Source: Bacteroidota bacterium
GTDB lineage: Bacteria; Bacteroidota; Bacteroidia; Bacteroidales; VadinHA17
DNA: 10,418 bases
Direction of reading: 5' to 3'
NCBI GenBank assembly: GCA_022711195.1
Contig: JAKLFN010000065.1
Location: forward strand, 1 to 10,418
The position numbers and the translations under genes were made by a program. The notes under the pieces were generated by a model that was not told the DNA's origin, ran no database searches, and was given only the letters and a program-made list of their open reading frames with translations. Positions 6,619 to 10,418 of the stretch are shown here, in pieces. How positions within the stretch are numbered: position 1 is the first letter of the stretch; each line of letters opens with the position of its first letter.

Positions 6619-7686
6619 ATGGCTGATATTTATATAAAATTGCTTGAGATCAATGGAAATTCAAAAGAGCTCTGCCTGGCAACTGTTACCGCAACTTCCG
6701 GGTCGACACCACAGAAACCGGGTAGTTCCGCAATCTTTGAAAAAGGTGTTCTGATTGCCGGAACAGTTGGCGGAGGTATCGTCGAGGAAAAGGCCAGGGA
6801 AGCCTCGATACTTTGCTCGGAGACTGGAAAATCATGCCTGGTAAGCTTTGATCTCGACAACGAGATATCTGACAAAAAAGAAGCTATCTGCGGAGGCACG
6901 ATAGAAATACTTATTAACGCAAATCCGCTTATTCACAGGAGTGTTTTCGGCGACATGATGAAATCAGTCGCAAATCGTGAGACAGGCATTCTTATTACCA
7001 TGGTTACGGATTTTAATGCCGGACAGGTGCTGGTCAACAGGTACTGGATGACTGAAAAGAAAATTCCTGAACTGCCACAGGAAATACTTGATGAAATAGT
7101 GCCTGAGGCTATGCTGATGATCAGCTCCGGCGAGCAGAATAAATTTGAAAGTGTCAGGGTCTCAATCGCCGGTGAAGAACCTTCTCCGGTATGTTTTCTC
7201 GAAAAGATATCACCGAGGCCAAGGCTGGTCATTGCAGGAGCCGGTCATGTTGGCAAAGCGCTTTCCGAGATTGGCAGTTTTGCAGGCTTTGAAGTCACTG
7301 TGATTGACGACAGGAAGGATTATGCCAACGCATCAAACCTTCCATTTGCAGACAGGATAATCGTGAAGAATATCGGTACAGCGATCTCTGAGATCAATGC
7401 AGGGAAAGGTACATATATTGTAATTGTGACACGCGGACATAGTAATGATGCTGAAGCTCTTAAGCCGGCAATACGGTCAGGAGCTGCCTATGTGGGAATG
7501 ATCGGGAGCAGGATGAAGGTAGCACGGATGAAGGCAGAATTCCTGAAAAACAAATGGGCCACTGAAGAGGAATGGGCCAGAATTCATTCACCGGTCGGCC
7601 TGGAAATAAATTCAAAAACCGTCGGGGAGATAGCAATAAGCATTGTGGCAGAGCTTATACAGGTTAAGAATAAAGATAAAAGATAA
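6619..7686 (+). CDS. XdhC/CoxI family molybdenum cofactor maturation factor
   Basis: This is a 355-residue protein of the XdhC/CoxI family. Characterised members bind molybdenum cofactor and ensure its sulfuration before handing it to xanthine-dehydrogenase-type enzymes; they are cytosolic and not part of the final enzyme. The N-terminal domain shows GSTPQKPGSS (28-37), GTVGGGIVE (48-56) and ICGGTIEI (from 90). The C-terminal Rossmann-like domain begins near residue 200 with GAGHVG (207-212), then VTRGHSND (R272, H274) and GMIGSR. The frame stays open upstream to 6382, but those residues would overlap the amidase gene on the other strand and precede the predicted promoter, so I start at 6619. 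It heads a four-gene molybdo-enzyme run, consistent with a dedicated chaperone. Its last codons (NKDKR) and stop lie inside a heptamer repeat, giving a charged, probably unstructured tail. Confidence 0.93.
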   Translation: MADIYIKLLEINGNSKELCLATVTATSGSTPQKPGSSAIFEKGVLIAGTVGGGIVEEKAREASILCSETGKSCLVSFDLDNEISDKKEAICGGTIEILINANPLIHRSVFGDMMKSVANRETGILITMVTDFNAGQVLVNRYWMTEKKIPELPQEILDEIVPEAMLMISSGEQNKFESVRVSIAGEEPSPVCFLEKISPRPRLVIAGAGHVGKALSEIGSFAGFEVTVIDDRKDYANASNLPFADRIIVKNIGTAISEINAGKGTYIVIVTRGHSNDAEALKPAIRSGAAYVGMIGSRMKVARMKAEFLKNKWATEEEWARIHSPVGLEINSKTVGEIAISIVAELIQVKNKDKR

Positions 7687-7725
7687 AAGATAAAAGATAA
7701 AAGATAAAAGATAAAAGATAAAAGA
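7672..7725. repeat. 7-bp tandem repeat, GATAAAA x 7 plus partial units
   Basis: Seven perfect head-to-tail copies of GATAAAA occupy 7675-7723, with three matching bases before and two after, about 7.7 units over 54 bases. The TAA stop of the xdhC-like gene (7684-7686) falls in the second unit; the remainder fills most of the gap to the next gene at 7756. Since 7 is not a multiple of 3, three units contain TAA in every frame, so changes in copy number would barely affect the protein end. They would alter the length of the intercistronic spacer. Confidence 0.95.
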
Positions 7726-7755
7726 GGAAGATAGAGACAGTAGTTCTTAAATTAG

Positions 7756-8346
7756 ATGAGTCAGATCTGGGCCATAATACTTGCTGCAGGGGAGTCGAAG
7801 CGGATGAGGCTACCTAAGATGCTGCTTCCGTTCAGGGGATCAACAATAATCGAGCAGGTTATTGAAAACACGATTAATTCCCAGGTGGATGATACTGTTG
7901 TAGTGCTGGGTTCAGGAAGTGATGAAATCATAAAAGTTATTTCAAACTGGCCTGTAAGATACTGTGTTAACAGCAATTATCGTGATGGCATGCTCTCATC
8001 GGTAAAATGCGGATTCAGGTTTCTACCGAGCAGTTATGAGGCAGCCCTGGTATTTCCCGGCGACCAGCCATTCATCAAGCCGGAAGTTACCGACCTTCTG
8101 ATTGATGCATTCAGGAAGAGTAATAAAGGTATTGTAATACCGGTTTCAGGATCGAAAAGAGGACATCCCATTCTGATCAGCAGTGAATATCACGAAGATA
8201 TTATGTGCCTCAGACCCGAGGAGGGACTCAGGGAGCTTCCCGGGAAACATCCTGCCGATGTGCTTGAGGTCGATACCGGGACGAATGATATTCTCGTTGA
8301 TATCGACACACCGGAAGATTACCACAAAGAACTAAAAAACAGATAA
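7756..8346 (+). CDS. MocA/MobA-like molybdenum cofactor nucleotidyltransferase
   Basis: This is a 196-residue nucleotidyltransferase of the MobA/MocA family. MocA-type enzymes join CMP from CTP to molybdenum cofactor, making the cytosine dinucleotide form used by many bacterial molybdenum hydroxylases; MobA makes the guanine form. The N-terminal nucleotide-binding loop LAAGESKRM (9-17) with K21, the metal-binding FPGDQP (D103), the GHP motif (136-138), and DIDTPEDY near the C-terminus are all family marks. Placement between an XdhC-like factor and a molybdenum hydroxylase favours the cytidylyl (MocA) role; a sugar nucleotidyltransferase is less likely given the GDQP and GHP pattern and the neighbours. 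It is cytosolic. Its start lies 69 bases after the previous stop, behind the heptamer repeat, and its stop is three bases before the small subunit ATG, so coupling with the downstream gene is likely. No strong ribosome binding site precedes it. Confidence 0.88.
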   Translation: MSQIWAIILAAGESKRMRLPKMLLPFRGSTIIEQVIENTINSQVDDTVVVLGSGSDEIIKVISNWPVRYCVNSNYRDGMLSSVKCGFRFLPSSYEAALVFPGDQPFIKPEVTDLLIDAFRKSNKGIVIPVSGSKRGHPILISSEYHEDIMCLRPEEGLRELPGKHPADVLEVDTGTNDILVDIDTPEDYHKELKNR

Positions 8347-8349
8347 GTT

Positions 8350-8826
8350 ATGGAAGAAACAATTCGTTTTAAGCTTAACGGGAAAAAGAAAGAGCTGCAG
8401 ACCGACCCTGCAAATACGCTGATTTGGGTACTGAGGAATGAGCTGGGGCTTACCGGCACCAAATGGGGCTGTGGAACAGGTTTCTGCGGAGCCTGCACTG
8501 TGCTGGTCGATGATGAACCGGTACGTTCATGCTCTGTACCAGTGAGCGATATTGCAGGTAAAAAAGTCACAACAATTGAAGGCTTGGAAAAGAACGGAAA
8601 GCTTCATCCCGTTCAGCAGGCTTTTGTTGACCATGAAGCCCTTCAGTGCGGATTCTGCACACCGGGAATGATCCTGACGACTGTCAGTTTCCTGAAGAAA
8701 AATCCTTCTCCCACGAAGGATGAAATAATTGAGGCACTCGATGAGAACCTGTGCAGATGTACAGCTCATGTACGGATAATTGATGCTGTTTTGGATGCAT
8801 CGGGGAAAATGAAAGGAGGGAAATGA
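8350..8826 (+). CDS. molybdenum hydroxylase small subunit, two [2Fe-2S] clusters
   Basis: This is a 158-residue iron-sulfur subunit of the xanthine dehydrogenase/aldehyde oxidoreductase family, which carries electrons from the molybdenum centre outward. The plant-ferredoxin-type N-terminal domain binds one [2Fe-2S] cluster with C41, C46, C49 and C61 (GCGTGFCGAC ... RSC). The C-terminal helical domain binds the second with C100, C103, C135 and C137 (CGFCTPGM and LCRCTAH). The LIWVLRNELGLTGTKWGCG run resembles IorA-type alpha subunits. It has no signal peptide, so it is presumably exported bound to the Tat-signalled large subunit, as known for this enzyme class. Its stop overlaps the ATG at 8823 as ATGA. 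The last motif reads CTAH, whereas most relatives have CTGY or CGTY/H at that point; the cluster ligands themselves are intact. Confidence 0.95.
   Translation: MEETIRFKLNGKKKELQTDPANTLIWVLRNELGLTGTKWGCGTGFCGACTVLVDDEPVRSCSVPVSDIAGKKVTTIEGLEKNGKLHPVQQAFVDHEALQCGFCTPGMILTTVSFLKKNPSPTKDEIIEALDENLCRCTAHVRIIDAVLDASGKMKGGK
8814..8819 (+). promoter_or_regulatory. consensus Shine-Dalgarno before the large subunit
   Basis: AGGAGG at 8814-8819 is a full match to the anti-Shine-Dalgarno complement, which is uncommon in Bacteroidota and not seen before the other genes here. It lies nine bases before ATG 8829 but only three before ATG 8823, so it favours 8829 as the large subunit start. It sits inside the last codons of the small subunit gene. 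Confidence 0.6.
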
Positions 8827-8828
8827 CC

Positions 8829-10418
8829 ATGAAAAAATCAGATAATCAGGCAAAAACATCTGTGGCTGAGAACAGCCCCGGAATGAAAAGGAGAAGCTTT
8901 ATAAAGCTTCTCGGAGGCGGGATCATTCTTTTCTTCCAGCCGTGGGATCCGGCAGGTCTTCTGGCAATGCCGCAGCAACAGAGAAGAACTCTTACCAAAG
9001 ACTATAATGCATTTCTGCATATCGCTGAAGACGGGATGGTCACATGCTACACCGGGAAAATTGAAATGGGCCAGGGGATAATTACAGGGCTGGCAATGAT
9101 GATGGCTGACGAGCTCGATATTCCCTTCGAGAAAGTCAAAATGGTGATGGGCGATACTGAACTTTGTCCCTATGATGCAGGTACCTGGGGTTCGCAGTCG
9201 ACACAGACTTTCGGGCCGGCAATGAGAGCTGCGGCAGCTGAAGCAAAAGCGGTTCTTATTGAAATGGCATCAGCACAGCTTGGCGTGCCCGCAACCGATC
9301 TCGTTGTTAAAGACGGGCTTATTTCCGACAGGAACAATGTTAATGCATCTGTCACTTATGCACAGCTGGCAAAAGGCAAAAAACTTGAGAAATATCTTGA
9401 TGTAAAACCTGCAGCAGAAATTTTTTCAGGCTTTACAATCGTTGGAACGCCTCACAAGAGAGTCGATGCCATCGATAAAGTCACCGGCAGGGCTAAATAT
9501 ACCGGCGACCTCAAAATCCCGGGGATGGTATTCGCACGTATACTTCGCCCGCCTTCACACGGAGCCAGGATGACATCTGTCGACGTATCAGGAGCAGAAA
9601 AAAATCCCGGCGTACAGGTTGTCAGGGATGGAGACTTTGTTGCTGTTGTCGGTGAAAATAAAGACAGGGTCGATGAGGCCGTTGTCAGGATTAAGGCAGA
9701 ATTCTCGTTCAAAGAGCTTCCTGTTAATGACAAAAATGTCTATGAATGGATGGTTAAAGCAGAGTCGAGAAGCTCTGTTGTCAGGGAAGGCGGAAACATT
9801 GGTGAAGGACGAAAACGATCAGCAAAGGTCTTCGAATCAGAATATCACGATCCTTATGTAGCCCATGCCGCCATTGAGACACATACTGCCCTGGCACATC
9901 TTGTCGACGGCAAGATGAATGTGTGGGCCTCCACGCAATCTCCTTTCGGCCTTCAGGATGCAATTGTAAACGAACTTAAGATGACAAGGGAGACCGTACG
10001 TGTCAGAACTCCGTTCCTCGGAGGGGGCTTTGGAGGCAAAGCTGCATATCAGCAGGGCGTCGAAGCAGCAAAGCTTGCGAAACTGACAGGTAAGCCTGTG
10101 ATGCTCATGTGGACACGTGAGGAGGAGTTCTTCTATGACACTTTTCATACCGCAAATGTTATCAGGGTAAGCTCAGGAATCGATGATTCCGGAAAAATAT
10201 CTTTCTGGGATTACCATGTATGGTTTGCGGGCACAAGGGGATCTGAAGTTATATATGATGTTCCCGATTTCAGGACCATGAGCTATAGTGAGAACAGGGC
10301 GGCTTTTCAGGTACACCCCTTCGGCACTGGCCCGTGGCGTGCTCCAAATAATAATTCAAACACCTTTGCACGGGAAGTTCAGATCGATATAATGGCATCA
10401 GCGGCAGGAATTGATCCT
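8829..10418 (+). CDS. molybdopterin-binding large subunit, Tat-exported, partial at the right edge
   Basis: This is the catalytic subunit of a molybdenum hydroxylase, which adds water-derived oxygen to an N-heterocycle, purine or aldehyde carbon. The 530 residues visible stay open to the window edge; relatives run to roughly 700-760, so the C-terminus with the catalytic Glu (GVGE region) is missing. A twin-arginine signal (MKRRSFIKLLGG, R21-R22) implies export of the folded enzyme. IorB-like order follows: a first cofactor-binding segment with EMGQGI (79-84), the a/b hammerhead-type domain around VTGRAKYTGD (218-227), then a second cofactor segment with QSPFG, FLGGGFGGK (to 404) and GPWRAP (R504). 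I prefer ATG 8829 over 8823 (two residues longer, ATGA overlap) because of the AGGAGG spacing. No FAD-subunit gene lies between the cassette genes, so the electron acceptor is probably a cytochrome c or another external carrier. The substrate is unknown. Confidence 0.94.
   Translation, partial: MKKSDNQAKTSVAENSPGMKRRSFIKLLGGGIILFFQPWDPAGLLAMPQQQRRTLTKDYNAFLHIAEDGMVTCYTGKIEMGQGIITGLAMMMADELDIPFEKVKMVMGDTELCPYDAGTWGSQSTQTFGPAMRAAAAEAKAVLIEMASAQLGVPATDLVVKDGLISDRNNVNASVTYAQLAKGKKLEKYLDVKPAAEIFSGFTIVGTPHKRVDAIDKVTGRAKYTGDLKIPGMVFARILRPPSHGARMTSVDVSGAEKNPGVQVVRDGDFVAVVGENKDRVDEAVVRIKAEFSFKELPVNDKNVYEWMVKAESRSSVVREGGNIGEGRKRSAKVFESEYHDPYVAHAAIETHTALAHLVDGKMNVWASTQSPFGLQDAIVNELKMTRETVRVRTPFLGGGFGGKAAYQQGVEAAKLAKLTGKPVMLMWTREEEFFYDTFHTANVIRVSSGIDDSGKISFWDYHVWFAGTRGSEVIYDVPDFRTMSYSENRAAFQVHPFGTGPWRAPNNNSNTFAREVQIDIMASAAGIDP

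Noticed and set aside
7672..7725. CRISPR-like array
   Set aside because: The unit is only 7 bases and contiguous, with no spacers and no cas genes.
1..10418. Horizontally acquired island or mobile element
   Set aside because: No integrase, transposase, tRNA, flanking direct repeats or obvious composition shift was seen; all large genes fit a normal chromosome.

Overview
The window looks like chromosomal DNA of an uncultured or environmental member of the Bacteroidota, probably order Bacteroidales. The grounds are: DnaN followed directly by a DEDDh exonuclease; two exported proteins with twin-arginine signals of the RRDFIKK / RRSFIKLL kind; a secreted-type Gfo/Idh/MocA dehydrogenase; scarcity of Shine-Dalgarno sequences; and promoter elements of the Bacteroidota form TAnnTTTG. 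No tRNA, rRNA, CRISPR array or insertion sequence was seen.

Region 1 (1-2622, + strand) is a tight housekeeping run: dnaN, a DnaQ-like exonuclease starting at TTG two bases after the dnaN stop, and an FAHD1/YcgM-type fumarylacetoacetate hydrolase family enzyme nine bases further on. Region 2 (2636-3415, - strand) is an unrecognised 259-residue protein, convergent with the hydrolase, with a nucleophile-elbow-like Ser motif. Region 3 (3623-4927, + strand) is a Tat-exported Gfo/Idh/MocA oxidoreductase. Region 4 (4924-6516, - strand) is a lipoprotein amidase-signature enzyme whose stop codon overlaps that of the oxidoreductase.

Region 5 (6619 to the right edge, + strand) is the most coherent functional unit: a molybdenum hydroxylase cassette ordered xdhC-like maturation factor, MocA/MobA-like cofactor nucleotidyltransferase, [2Fe-2S] small subunit, then a Tat-exported molybdopterin-binding large subunit cut off by the window edge. 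It carries its own cofactor maturation genes and has no FAD subunit gene in the visible part, pointing to a two-subunit, periplasm-facing enzyme of the isoquinoline 1-oxidoreductase type that would pass electrons to an external acceptor. The cassette is divergent from the amidase; the 102-base gap between them holds a consensus Bacteroidota -7 element and a perfect 8-bp inverted repeat overlapping the predicted promoters of both sides. A 7-bp tandem repeat (seven perfect GATAAAA copies) spans the 3' end of the xdhC-like gene and most of the gap to the nucleotidyltransferase.

The families are known. The less ordinary points are the self-contained exported molybdo-enzyme cassette paired with an extracytoplasmic amidase, the candidate shared operator, and the heptamer repeat inside the operon. 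The substrate cannot be read from the sequence.
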